A stretch of DNA of 64,000 nt, from the NCBI GenBank assembly GCA_025359945.1, contig JANYDD010000085.1, positions 1 to 64,000 of the forward strand. The letters run 5' to 3'. The translations under genes and the position numbers were made by a program. Below are positions 16,370-25,043 of the stretch, piece by piece; the first letter of the stretch is position 1, and every line of letters begins with the position of its first letter. The notes under the pieces were generated by a model that was not told the DNA's origin, searched no databases, and saw only the letters and a list, made by a program, of their open reading frames with translations. Origin of the DNA: Bdellovibrio sp. Lineage in GTDB: Bacteria; Bdellovibrionota; Bdellovibrionia; Bdellovibrionales; Bdellovibrionaceae.

Positions 16370-17616
16370 TTCGACGATCGCTCGGCTTGGCGACGCAAGT
16401 AAATCGCTAAAGCAATTCCCGGCAACGCCATCAACGAGCAAGTATAAAAAAACATCTCCCAATTCATCGCGCGAACCATCTTGCCTGAAAAACCCGAAAG
16501 AAAATTTCGCCCCAGCGAAGCCACGCTGACTAATAATGCATACTGGGTGGCCGTAAATTTTTTATTAGTCAGAGAAGAAATAAATGCCAGAAAAGCGGCG
16601 GTTCCCATCCCGCTTGAAACATCTTCAAAGGCCACGGTCACACCAAGGGCCCACCGCTGAGGCCCGGTATGAACTAACAACGCAAAAAATGCAGTCGATA
16701 GGCTTTGTAAAATTCCGCAAAAAACCAGCGAAAAGAAAGTTCCCATTTTTAACAGGATATACCCGCCAATGCCCAGGCCAACCAGTGAACTGATCAAACC
16801 CATAGTTTTTGCGATAAAACCAATGTCTTGATCCGTAAAATGCATATCTACGTAAAATTTATTTAACAATGCCCCCGACATCGCATCACCCAGTTTAAAA
16901 GAAAAAATAAAAAACAATATAAGCCAGGCTTGGGGGCGATAAAAAAATTCTTGAAAAGGTTCAATCAACGCCGCTCGCAATGTTCTGGGAGTCGATTCAA
17001 TAAAAGGCTCGGGCACCAGATAAGTAGCAACCATTCCAACTAGCATTAGAAAGGCCAAAATAAAATAAAGCTTATTGTAAGTCAGTCCAGCAAAAGAACT
17101 GCCCACTAAGCCAATCCCCACCCCGCCCGAGATTAACATCGCAACACGATAACCATAAGTGGAAAAAGAAGATCCTAGACCTAGTTCGTGTTCGGGCAAA
17201 AACTCTCGTCGGTAAGCATCGACCACGATGTCCTGAGTCGAGCTAAAAAATGAAATCAAGACGCTGATAAAACCCATTTCCCACAAAGATGTCACCGGAT
17301 TAAACAAACTCAAAAATATGAGCAGAATAAATAGACTGACTTGGGTGAACAGCATCCAGCTTTTTCTTCTGCCCCATTTGGTTAAAGCATAGCGATCCAC
17401 CAAAGGAGCCCACAAAAATTTCAGCGAGTAACTTAAGCCCACCCAACTAAAGTACCCGATAGTCTCGACAGGAACGCCTTCGCGAGCCATCCAGTTCTTT
17501 AAAGTTCCGCCAATCAAAAGAAACGGAAGCCCACTGGAAAATCCCAAAAGTGTAATAAAGAAAAGTCTTTTAACAGTATCTTTGGTCAGTCTAGGTTTTT
17601 TAGCAGAACTCATCAT
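16366..17616 (-). CDS. ampG: AmpG-type muropeptide permease (MFS)
   Basis: About 12 hydrophobic segments, with the AmpG signature near the N-terminus (GFSSGLPFLLIGGTL, then a WAPLVDRY loop and KWGRRKSW). The family imports GlcNAc-anhydro-muropeptides across the inner membrane for cell-wall recycling and beta-lactamase signalling. Its nearness to GlmU, GlmS and an MpaA-like amidase supports that role. Two adjacent Met codons (17616, 17613) are possible starts. The 3' end overlaps the convergent pseudo-receiver gene by 4 bp. Confidence 0.88.
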   Translation of the reverse strand: MMSSAKKPRLTKDTVKRLFFITLLGFSSGLPFLLIGGTLKNWMAREGVPVETIGYFSWVGLSYSLKFLWAPLVDRYALTKWGRRKSWMLFTQVSLFILLIFLSLFNPVTSLWEMGFISVLISFFSSTQDIVVDAYRREFLPEHELGLGSSFSTYGYRVAMLISGGVGIGLVGSSFAGLTYNKLYFILAFLMLVGMVATYLVPEPFIESTPRTLRAALIEPFQEFFYRPQAWLILFFIFSFKLGDAMSGALLNKFYVDMHFTDQDIGFIAKTMGLISSLVGLGIGGYILLKMGTFFSLVFCGILQSLSTAFFALLVHTGPQRWALGVTVAFEDVSSGMGTAAFLAFISSLTNKKFTATQYALLVSVASLGRNFLSGFSGKMVRAMNWEMFFYTCSLMALPGIALAIYLRRQAERSSN

Positions 17617-17716
17617 GATTAACTTTAAAGGGAATCGATGTTAGCAAGCAATCAGCTTTTTATCCGTATTGCCGTCAGAACTTTTGAAATGCAAAATAAG
17701 TAGTAACGGAGAAAGC

Positions 17717-18085
17717 TTGCTCTTAAAGTTCAGTTACCTTTTTTTACTGAGTGGATTTTTGAATTGCGCTTGGGCCCAAACGCAATCGCCCACCACAGAT
17801 CAACAAAAACTTCAGTCTTTGGTAGAAGCCTGCACCAGCGCTAAAACAAAAGACCCGGTGTGCGAATACATCGTGACATTAAAACAAATTGGCGATGACT
17901 CGATCGAGGCCATCAAACAATACGTCAAACTTGGTCCCTATCAGTATTACGCGCTGACTGCTTTGAATTTCGCTTTAACAGGCCGTCTGAGATTTAAGAC
18001 TGATTCAATTTTTTCAGATAAGGGTTCGTATATCTTTGACTATAAAAAAGACGAAATTTTTTTTATTTACCAACTTGATTTTTAA
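17717..18085 (+). CDS. small exported protein of unknown function
   Basis: The frame is open from 17669, but a TTG at 17717 preceded by GGAGAA gives an N-terminus MLLKFSYLFLLSG ending in CAWA-QT, a good signal peptide; I prefer it. The mature part of about 100 residues has a Cys pair (EACTSAK, DPVCEY) and an aromatic C-terminus (GSYIFDYKKDEIFFIYQLDF), ending in Phe as many outer-membrane or autotransported strands do. No family is recognised. It is divergent from ampG and convergent with the adenosine-deaminase-like gene. Confidence 0.55.
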   Translation: MLLKFSYLFLLSGFLNCAWAQTQSPTTDQQKLQSLVEACTSAKTKDPVCEYIVTLKQIGDDSIEAIKQYVKLGPYQYYALTALNFALTGRLRFKTDSIFSDKGSYIFDYKKDEIFFIYQLDF

Positions 18086-18211
18086 AGCTGAGTGGCTATT
18101 TCTGAATAGTCTTTTGGGAGCGAATTAAATCCAAATTTGGGCCAAAATAAAATCAAGCCCGAACCTGCAGCGTTAATTGTTTTTCAAAAAAGTTTTTAGA
18201 CTCCAGATGCA

Positions 18212-19849
18212 CTAGCTTGGCCTGGACACAATCTTTCGCATTTTCCACAAGAGATGAGAAATATAAGGACGCCTGGTTTCCCCGGTGGTCACCATAAGAA
18301 GTTTGGTAATTTTTAAATCTAGTGGATCTGTCAGCAAGACGATCAGCATTTCTTGTAAAAAATTGGTGTTCAAAGCGATATGATTGTCAGTCCCCACCGC
18401 CAACTGAACATTTTTTTTCTCCCACCATGAAAAAGGATGGTCTTTGTATTCTTTCAATTGACCAGTCAATTTGTTATTTGAAGACGGCAACGAAACCAAA
18501 GTTACGTCTTTTTGGATAAGTCTATTAAGAACATCGTGCTGGTAATGCTCTACTTCTCGGGCGGTATGAAATTTTGCTTTTACAAAAAGAACTTGCTCTT
18601 CATCGGTCAACTTTTGTCCGCGCAAAAGTTTTTCGAGTGTGGCTTTAGAGGGGCCCCAATCAAGCTCGCTCAATTCGCGAAAATCGGGATCTTTTTCAGT
18701 CACTGCTATCCCTTGGTCATTTTTTTGAATTACGTTTTGATAAAGCCTGTGAAAATAAAAATTAGGATTGATCCCAAGGCTAAGTCCATGCTCTAGGGTG
18801 TCGATATGCCAAATATTCATCGCGTTGTCGACGGCCTGAATTCCCTTTTTCAGTGTTAAAAAAGTTTCGCCGTGATGGGACCTGATTTTAAAGCCGCGAT
18901 ACTGAAGCTTTCTAAAACCTTTTTGGTAAATCGCAAAATGCTCTTTGCGATAAAGCTCGTTTTCGTTCCCTACAGTGTCGACGTCCGTAATCACCGGCTG
19001 CAAATAAGGATACTTGTCTACCAAAGAAATCAAGTCGTTCACCTGAGCCTCAAAGGCCTCTTTTTTATTTGAAAATTTAGAGGCGTCGAAGAAGTCTTTT
19101 TCCTTTCTAAAAGAGGGCGACAATATAAATTTAAAATCGGGATTTTCAGTTTGAAACTTTCTAAAGCCATCGAACAAGCCCAGCACAACGTCTTCGCTGG
19201 TGACTTGATCGGCCCCAGGAATTTGATCTGATGAATTGGTAGAAGCCCTAGACAAAGTAAACTTCAATCGAATTTGGCCCACATTAAACTTTTGATAAAG
19301 TTCTTGAGCCAAGTGGTACGCGCTATCGGCATGGGATTGTCGGTCGACCAAAATCAATTTGGTGAGAAAAAGAATTTTTAAATATGTTTCAAACCCTTCA
19401 GTTTCTTTAATCCGAATTAAGCGATCGACATCCTCGATAGAATTGATGGGCCAGCTTCCAGGACCATAAACTTCTGTAATTTTCTTTTGATAAAGGGCCT
19501 TTTGCGGACCCTCGATCAAGGGTTTTAATTTGGGATAAATAAAATCGGCGGTTAGTGCGCCCGTCAGATGGATATGCTCTTCTTTATATTTCATGGGGAA
19601 GATTTGGAAAAACTGCATCAAGGCCTGGCTGACCGGGTGTTGAAGCAGGGATTGAATCGAGCGCTGATCGATCGAATACAGCGACAACGCTTCAATGTAA
19701 TCATTAAATAGCCCAAGGGATTCTGGCGATTTTTTTAGTTCGGGTGAATTGACTAATAATTTTAAAGTGTCTTTCAGCGAGATGCCGTTAGTTTCAGAAA
19801 TAATTTGAATCAGATGCCACAGTAATTTTTTTTGATGAGGATTTTTCAT
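18212..19849 (-). CDS. adenosine deaminase-like metal-dependent hydrolase
   Basis: The amidohydrolase metal site is visible: EHIHLTGAL (His92, His94), RSHHGETF (His and catalytic Glu), DTLEHGLSLG and VGTDNH, where the metal Asp is kept but the usual second Asp of the TDDP motif is Asn. SLPSSNNKLTGQL matches the PSSN motif of adenosine deaminases. At 545 residues it is about 200 longer than bacterial Add, with a roughly 85-residue helical N-terminal extension. Purine or modified-purine deamination is likely, but the substrate is uncertain. Nucleoside salvage genes near 59-62 kb give a metabolic context. Confidence 0.78.
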   Translation of the reverse strand: MKNPHQKKLLWHLIQIISETNGISLKDTLKLLVNSPELKKSPESLGLFNDYIEALSLYSIDQRSIQSLLQHPVSQALMQFFQIFPMKYKEEHIHLTGALTADFIYPKLKPLIEGPQKALYQKKITEVYGPGSWPINSIEDVDRLIRIKETEGFETYLKILFLTKLILVDRQSHADSAYHLAQELYQKFNVGQIRLKFTLSRASTNSSDQIPGADQVTSEDVVLGLFDGFRKFQTENPDFKFILSPSFRKEKDFFDASKFSNKKEAFEAQVNDLISLVDKYPYLQPVITDVDTVGNENELYRKEHFAIYQKGFRKLQYRGFKIRSHHGETFLTLKKGIQAVDNAMNIWHIDTLEHGLSLGINPNFYFHRLYQNVIQKNDQGIAVTEKDPDFRELSELDWGPSKATLEKLLRGQKLTDEEQVLFVKAKFHTAREVEHYQHDVLNRLIQKDVTLVSLPSSNNKLTGQLKEYKDHPFSWWEKKNVQLAVGTDNHIALNTNFLQEMLIVLLTDPLDLKITKLLMVTTGETRRPYISHLLWKMRKIVSRPS

Positions 19850-19913
19850 TCTTGGATATTAAGGATCCAAAAGATCATCGGCAATCAGTTATTGTTGTCA
19901 GCAGAAAGATATT

Positions 19914-20459
19914 TTAGCCTGTTTTTAGCCGCAAGTACTGCAGCCAATTCTGGGGATAAACGTTTCTCTCGGTTTGAAAATCTAAAGTGGGCAACCAGCT
20001 GGGAATTTCAGGCTGTTTCAGCAAGGGCATATTAGCTACATGAGGCGTTCGATTGGCTTTTCTTTGATTACAATAACGGCAGGCCGCCACGACATTAGTC
20101 CAAGACTTTGGACCAGATTTTGAAGCGGGAATAATGTGGTCCAGGGTCAATTGCTTGTTCGAGAATTTTTTCGCGCAGTACTGGCAAGTGAAGTTATCCC
20201 GGATGTAAACGTTTTCTCGGCAAAAACGAACAACACCGTAAGATTTCGGACGGACGTAACTTTTCAGACGAAGCACGCTAGGGATTTGGAATGAGGAACT
20301 AACGGATCTGGCAAAAATACTGTGATATTCGATGACGTCCACTTTGTTTTGAAACCACAGGACAAGCGCTTTCTGCCAGGTCACGATTTTCATAGGCTCG
20401 TAACTTGAATTGAGTAAAAGGCATCTGGCGCTCACGAAGGCTTTAGAGCTACTCTTCAT
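19914..20459 (-). CDS. HNH endonuclease-family protein
   Basis: The HNH motif spans residues 95-145: CQYCAKKF, LTLDHIIPASKSG, TNVVAACRYCNQRKANR, with two CxxC zinc pairs and the DHI core. The N-terminal part (LLLNSSYEPMKIVTWQKAL) is typical of a widely conserved stand-alone HNH family of about 180 residues. Its physiological role is not established, and DNA nicking or repair is possible. No restriction or phage genes are adjacent, so a defence role is not supported here. Confidence 0.88.
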   Translation of the reverse strand: MKSSSKAFVSARCLLLNSSYEPMKIVTWQKALVLWFQNKVDVIEYHSIFARSVSSSFQIPSVLRLKSYVRPKSYGVVRFCRENVYIRDNFTCQYCAKKFSNKQLTLDHIIPASKSGPKSWTNVVAACRYCNQRKANRTPHVANMPLLKQPEIPSWLPTLDFQTERNVYPQNWLQYLRLKTG

Positions 20460-20620
20460 TACCTTTATTATGACTAGTTTTCCGAAAGCGAATCAAGAGC
20501 CTCGTTTTTAGATAGAACATAAAAATAATTTATCGACGGTACCCGGGGAAGAAGAGGGGGATTTCTTAACATTTGTTCTTTTTCGCGACGGATTTCGGAG
20601 AGGTCTCATTTTGAAACCGT

Positions 20621-20649
20621 TGGACAATTTATTCCCATTTTGATATTTT
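20621..20649 (+). promoter_or_regulatory. candidate promoter of the RRM protein gene
   Basis: TGGACA (20621-20626), a 17-base spacer and TATTTT (20644-20649) would give a leader of about 70 bases before the ATG at 20726. The leader includes AAAGGA 6 bases before the start. The matches are 5 of 6 and 4 of 6; the assignment is tentative. Confidence 0.35.
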
Positions 20650-20725
20650 TGGGTCGAAACGTCCGTAATCAGTGAGCTAGATTTTTGTCATGCCCTCTGA
20701 TCGGCTCAAGAGCGAAAGGAAAATC

Positions 20726-21043
20726 ATGAACAAAAAGCTCTATATCGGTAACCTTCCCTACTCGGTCAATGACTCGATGTTGGGAGAGAAGTTTGCAAGC
20801 ATTGGTCCAGTGGCCTCTGCAAAAGTAATCACTGACCGGGACTCTGGTCGCAGCAAAGGATTTGGATTTGTCGAAATGGAATCCGAAGACGACGCCCAAC
20901 AAGCCATTGAAAAAATGAATGGCGTTGATATGGACGGAAGGCAAATCAGCGTTTCTGAAGCTAGACCTCCTGCTCCTCGAGATTCTCGCGGTGGCGGCGG
21001 CGGTGGTGGATTTCGCGGCGGCGGCGGACGAGGTCCTCGCTAG
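20726..21043 (+). CDS. glycine-rich RNA-binding protein (RRM type)
   Basis: Residues 1-80 form one RNA recognition motif with RNP2 LYIGNL and RNP1 KGFGFVEM. The C-terminus is an Arg-Gly-rich tail (GGGGGGGFRGGGG). Total length is 105 residues, the usual size of bacterial Rbp proteins. I chose the ATG at 20726, which has AAAGGA upstream, over the frame's first ATG at 20690. Such proteins are often cold-induced and bind single-stranded RNA. It is a single-gene unit with a strong terminator after it. Confidence 0.92.
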   Translation: MNKKLYIGNLPYSVNDSMLGEKFASIGPVASAKVITDRDSGRSKGFGFVEMESEDDAQQAIEKMNGVDMDGRQISVSEARPPAPRDSRGGGGGGGFRGGGGRGPR

Positions 21044-21075
21044 TCTCTTCAAGCTAAAAAAATATTTAGAATTAC

Positions 21076-21105
21076 AAAGCCGGCTGTTCAACAAGCCGGC
21101 TTTTT
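21076..21105 (+). terminator. intrinsic terminator of the RRM gene
   Basis: Arms AAAGCCGGCT (21076-21085) and AGCCGGCTTT (21094-21103) are perfect complements around the 8-base loop GTTCAACA, followed by Ts. It lies 33 bases after the stop codon. Confidence 0.92.
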
Positions 21106-21196
21106 CTGACCGGATAGACAAAGATAAATTTTGCGTACACGCTAGAAGTGACGATTTACCGTGATCACGGGTGGCGTAATAAACAAAAGTGAAATA

Positions 21197-21832
21197 ATGA
21201 ATTTTTTAAATGCCCGGGTACGAAACTTTGTAATTATTTCTTTACTTCCATTTTTGCTATCGACACCCGCATCGGCCACCTTGCTTCAAAAAAAAGTGAT
21301 TTTATTTTTAGGCGATTCTATCACTGAAGGTTTAGGAGTTTCAAAAGACGACGCCTATCCGGCATTGGTCGAAAAAAAATTAAATAAAACAGGTTGGCAA
21401 GGCAAAGTCATTAATGCGGGATTTAGCGGGGCTACCTCTGCATCCGGAGTTTCCAGGCTGAAATGGCAATTAAAAAATAAACCCGATCTGCTGTTTTTGG
21501 CGCTGGGTGCAAACGATGGGCTAAGGGGCCTAGAAATCACATCAACCCAAAAAAACTTAATCGATACTATTTCGTTAGCAAAAAAAGAGAAAATTGAAAT
21601 TATCTTAGCAGGGATGCAAATGCCACCAAATTATGGAGCGCGATTCACTGAAGATTTTAAACAAATGTTTGTCAGCGTCGCCCGAGAGCAAAAAATTCAT
21701 TTTTTTCCTTTTTTGCTGGAAGGGGTCGCAGCAGATAAAAAGCTCAATCAAGCTGATGGCATTCACCCCAATGAAAAAGGACATCAGGTAATCGCTGAAA
21801 ATGTTTTTAACGCCTTGAAAGGATTCCCTTGA
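21197..21832 (+). CDS. tesA: TesA-like GDSL esterase / lysophospholipase
   Basis: The GDSL/SGNH blocks are all present: FLGDSITEG (Ser), NAGFSGAT (Gly), LGANDGLRG (Asn) and DGIHPNEKGH (Asp, His). A signal peptide covers about residues 1-30 (FVIISLLPFLLSTPASA), so the enzyme is periplasmic. I chose the ATG at 21197, since an earlier ATG at 21161 would bury the signal. Family members hydrolyse acyl-thioesters and lysophospholipids. Its stop overlaps the next gene's TTG start, and the following ABC pair reproduces the tesA-ybbA-ybbP association known from enterobacteria. Confidence 0.9.
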   Translation: MNFLNARVRNFVIISLLPFLLSTPASATLLQKKVILFLGDSITEGLGVSKDDAYPALVEKKLNKTGWQGKVINAGFSGATSASGVSRLKWQLKNKPDLLFLALGANDGLRGLEITSTQKNLIDTISLAKKEKIEIILAGMQMPPNYGARFTEDFKQMFVSVAREQKIHFFPFLLEGVAADKKLNQADGIHPNEKGHQVIAENVFNALKGFP

Positions 21833-22488
21833 GTCTTCAAATTCAAAATCTGTCAAAGTCGTATCCGGGACCCCTTCGCATTCTAAATCACTTGAACCTG
21901 CAAATGAGCACAGGCGAATCCGTCGCCATTGTTGGCCAATCTGGCAGTGGCAAATCCACTTTTTTGTCTCTGTTAGCCGGGCTGGATCGCCCTGATCACG
22001 GACTTATTCAAATCGATGGCCAAGAAGTAAATCTATTAAATGAATCCGAAATGACCGCTTTTCGTGGGCGAAAAATAGGAATTATTTTTCAGCAGTTTCA
22101 TTTGCTGCCGCATTTGACCGCCATAGAAAACGTGATGTTGCCATTGGAAATTCAAAATCGAAAAGAAATCTTCGCCACCGCACAAGACGTATTAAGCTCC
22201 GTCGGTCTGTCCCATCGCTTATCTCATTTGCCGGCACAAATGAGCGGCGGTGAATGCCAGCGCGTCGCCATGGCCAGGGCTCTAGTTATTAGCCCTAGTT
22301 TGCTCTTGGCCGACGAACCCAGCGGTAGTTTGGATGTTGAAACCGGACAAAATATTATGGATTTATTTTTTAAAACGATTCAAGAAAAAAAAATAACCAC
22401 CTGTTTAGTGACCCATAGTTTAGAGCTTGCGGCCAAATGTAATCGGCGGTTTAGCCTGACCAAAGGGTCGCTGGTCGAGATCCCATAG
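21829..22488 (+). CDS. ybbA: ABC transporter ATP-binding protein (YbbA/LolD-like)
   Basis: Walker [10 protein letters not shown], signature [14 protein letters not shown], Walker B LLADEPSG and switch His in VTHSLEL make this a complete MacB/LolD-class ATPase of 219 residues. The start is TTG at 21829, overlapping the upstream stop by 4 bp. It pairs with the FtsX-like permease that begins 1 base after its stop. By synteny with E. coli ybbA it is a mechanotransmission-type ABC unit; the substrate or effector is unknown. Confidence 0.92.
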   Translation: MSLQIQNLSKSYPGPLRILNHLNLQMSTGESVAIVGQSGSGKSTFLSLLAGLDRPDHGLIQIDGQEVNLLNESEMTAFRGRKIGIIFQQFHLLPHLTAIENVMLPLEIQNRKEIFATAQDVLSSVGLSHRLSHLPAQMSGGECQRVAMARALVISPSLLLADEPSGSLDVETGQNIMDLFFKTIQEKKITTCLVTHSLELAAKCNRRFSLTKGSLVEIP

Positions 22489-22489
22489 A

Positions 22490-25027
22490 ATGTCGCCATT
22501 TTTTCTTCGGTGGATTTTTCGAGAAATTAAAAACAATCAAAAGTTCACTTGGTTTTTTATTTTAATTTTATCGTTGGGGCTAACAGGCTTTTCCGTTCTA
22601 GATGTTTTCAAAAATTCTTTAGAAGTAAGCCTAAAGAACAGTTCCAAAGCTTTGTTATCCGCGGACCTGTCCGTTTCTGCAAAGCGATTCCTTTTGCCGG
22701 CAGAAATTGCGACCTTTGAAAAGCAATTTAAAACTCATTTTGAAAAAACTAGAGTTGTAGAATTTTTCTCGATGGTCTCAACCGAAAAAAATTCTCGTTT
22801 GGTGCAAATTAAAGCGATTGAACCTGGTTTTCCTTTTTATGGCGAGTTGAAGCTTAGGGAAAAAAAGCCATCTCAGTTTCGAAATAAACCCGTTGTGTGG
22901 GTGTACCCAGAACTTTTAGTTTTTCTAGATTTGAAAATTGGCGATTCGCTGCGATTGGGCGATCGAAATTTCATTATTGAAAACGTCATTGTAGACGACA
23001 CAACACAAACGTTTCGAACCGCATCTTTGGCTCCAAGAATTTACCTCTCGCGAGAAAATTTAGAGAGTTTTAGTTTGTTCCGCAAAGGCACCACGCTTTC
23101 TGAAGCTTATCTATTCAAAGCCCCCGACGAAAAAATTGATACCTTGTTTTTAAAATCCGCATCAGAAATTTTACCCGATCCCGAAATCGAAATAAAAACT
23201 TCCGAAGAAGCCGGCCAAGAGACCGGCAGAATTCTAGGTTATTTATCCGACTATTTAGGTCTGGTGGCGTTGGTAGGGTTATTTCTTTCTGGCCTAGGGT
23301 CCTCTTTTCTCTATCGCAGCTTTGTCAACTCGCGACTGAAAACGCTGGCCATCCAAAGTTCTTTGGGTCTTCAAAAAACCGCTGCTCAGTTGATTGATTT
23401 GATTCACTTAAGTTTATTAGGGTTGGTTTCAGCAGCCGCTTCGGCAGCTTTGGCATTGCTGGTATTTCCATTGATTCAAAAATTGCTGTCTGAATTTTCT
23501 CCGATTCCGGTTCAATTAACAATTGGTTTACAAACGATGGCGGTTTTGTTTTTCATGGGGCTATTTGGCAGTATGTTGATTTGTTTGCCGTATTTAATTC
23601 CTTTGCAGCGCCTTTCACCGTCCCGACTTTTTCAAGAGCAAACTCAAGTGAAGTTCAACCCAAAACCGTCTGACCTGCTATTTTATTTACCGTCGTTGGT
23701 TTGTTTTTGGGGACTTTCGATTTGGCAAAGTCATTCCTTCCAAGTGGGAATCATATTTTTTATTTCGCTTATTGGATCTTTTTTAATTTTGTGGGTTTTG
23801 GGTTTGTTTTTTCTAAGAATTCTGCAGCCCAAAAGGGAAAAAAAACTTCCCAGTCCAATCAGGCAGGCCCTTTTTTATCTCAGTCGACAAAGAAGATCTT
23901 CAAGTACTGCGTTTGTGGCACTGGCGTTGGGTGCACTTCTTATCAACATCTTGCCCCAACTGAAATCAAGTTTAGCACAAGAAATCCAGTCCCCGGAAAG
24001 TACGCAAATTCCATCGTTGTTTTTGTTTGATATTCAAGACGAACAAGTCTCACCGCTACAAGAGAAAGTAAAATCATTGGGCTTTGAAGCCAAAGATTTT
24101 TCACCCTTGATCCGGGCCCGCTTACTAGAAATCAACGACGTCGCTTTTGAAAGGGCAAATGGCAACGCTGGTTTTAACACCCGGGAACAGGAAGTAGAGC
24201 AGCGCTTTCGAAATCGGGGTTTTAATTTATCCTACCGCGAAAGACTTTTTCCCTCAGAAACTGTCATCGCCGGGGAAAATTTCTATGGCACCCCCAATAC
24301 CAGCCCATCGAAGCTTCCGCGGATTTCAGTGGAAAAGCGCTTCGCAGAACGCCTGGGTCTAAACCTAGATGATAAATTAAAATTTGATATTCAGGGTGTT
24401 GAGTTCGAAGGTCAGGTTAAAAACTTGAGATCCGTGAAATGGAATAGTTTTCAGCCTAATTTTTTTATGGTGTTCGAAGCCGGCTACTTGGAAGAAGCAC
24501 CTAAAATATTTTTAAGCTCCCTGTATCAACTGAATGACGAACAAAAAATCAAAGTTCAGCTTGAAATTGTCAGGGCCTTTCCCAACGTATCAGTCATTGA
24601 TATTGATCGCATCGTACAAAGGGTTTTGCAGATCAGCGAGAAAATGAGTTTTTCAATTCAAGCGATGGCCTTGCTAAGCGTTTTTGTCGGCTTAATTGTT
24701 TTGTTTTCAATCGCGCAGTACCAGGTGCAATCTCGAAAACAGGATTTGAACTTACTTAAAATTCTAGGCGCGCCTTCCGCTTTTTTATATCAGCAGCTGA
24801 TAGCTGAATTTTTTGTTTTGGCTTTTTTAGCTAGCCTTCTTGGGGCTGTTATCAGTCAGTTGGTGTCTTACATTTTAACTCAAGTTTTATTTGGGGGTTT
24901 GTGGACTCCAAACTGGGTTTGGCCATTGATCACGGTTTTTTTGATTGGCCTTTTTGGGGTTCTTTTGGCGGCATTAACGGCTTGGCAGGTCATGCAAGCA
25001 AAACCGCGAGACTTGATGTCCACTTGA
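22490..25027 (+). CDS. ybbP: ABC permease of the FtsX/MacB superfamily (YbbP-like)
   Basis: At 845 residues it has an N-terminal TM helix (18-38), a periplasmic MacB-like domain (about 45-245), a three-helix block (250-370), a second block (395-490), another periplasmic domain (500-690) and a final FtsX helix triplet (705-835). This duplicated layout matches YbbP. Partner of the upstream ATPase and, by context, of the TesA-like esterase. Family members couple ATP hydrolysis to periplasmic events such as lipid or lipoprotein handling; no substrate can be read from the sequence. Confidence 0.88.
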   Translation: MSPFFLRWIFREIKNNQKFTWFFILILSLGLTGFSVLDVFKNSLEVSLKNSSKALLSADLSVSAKRFLLPAEIATFEKQFKTHFEKTRVVEFFSMVSTEKNSRLVQIKAIEPGFPFYGELKLREKKPSQFRNKPVVWVYPELLVFLDLKIGDSLRLGDRNFIIENVIVDDTTQTFRTASLAPRIYLSRENLESFSLFRKGTTLSEAYLFKAPDEKIDTLFLKSASEILPDPEIEIKTSEEAGQETGRILGYLSDYLGLVALVGLFLSGLGSSFLYRSFVNSRLKTLAIQSSLGLQKTAAQLIDLIHLSLLGLVSAAASAALALLVFPLIQKLLSEFSPIPVQLTIGLQTMAVLFFMGLFGSMLICLPYLIPLQRLSPSRLFQEQTQVKFNPKPSDLLFYLPSLVCFWGLSIWQSHSFQVGIIFFISLIGSFLILWVLGLFFLRILQPKREKKLPSPIRQALFYLSRQRRSSSTAFVALALGALLINILPQLKSSLAQEIQSPESTQIPSLFLFDIQDEQVSPLQEKVKSLGFEAKDFSPLIRARLLEINDVAFERANGNAGFNTREQEVEQRFRNRGFNLSYRERLFPSETVIAGENFYGTPNTSPSKLPRISVEKRFAERLGLNLDDKLKFDIQGVEFEGQVKNLRSVKWNSFQPNFFMVFEAGYLEEAPKIFLSSLYQLNDEQKIKVQLEIVRAFPNVSVIDIDRIVQRVLQISEKMSFSIQAMALLSVFVGLIVLFSIAQYQVQSRKQDLNLLKILGAPSAFLYQQLIAEFFVLAFLASLLGAVISQLVSYILTQVLFGGLWTPNWVWPLITVFLIGLFGVLLAALTAWQVMQAKPRDLMST

Positions 25028-25043
25028 ATGATAATGAAAGGTC

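Noticed and set aside
19914-20459. HNH gene as part of a restriction or defence island
   Set aside because: Neighbours are metabolic and RNA-binding genes; no methylase, toxin or phage gene is near, and this HNH family is common on chromosomes.
20669-21121. 150-codon minus-strand frame opposite the RRM gene
   Set aside because: Its Ser/Ala/Arg-rich product is the antisense image of the glycine-rich RRM tail; the plus-strand gene has a clear domain, ribosome-binding site and terminator.
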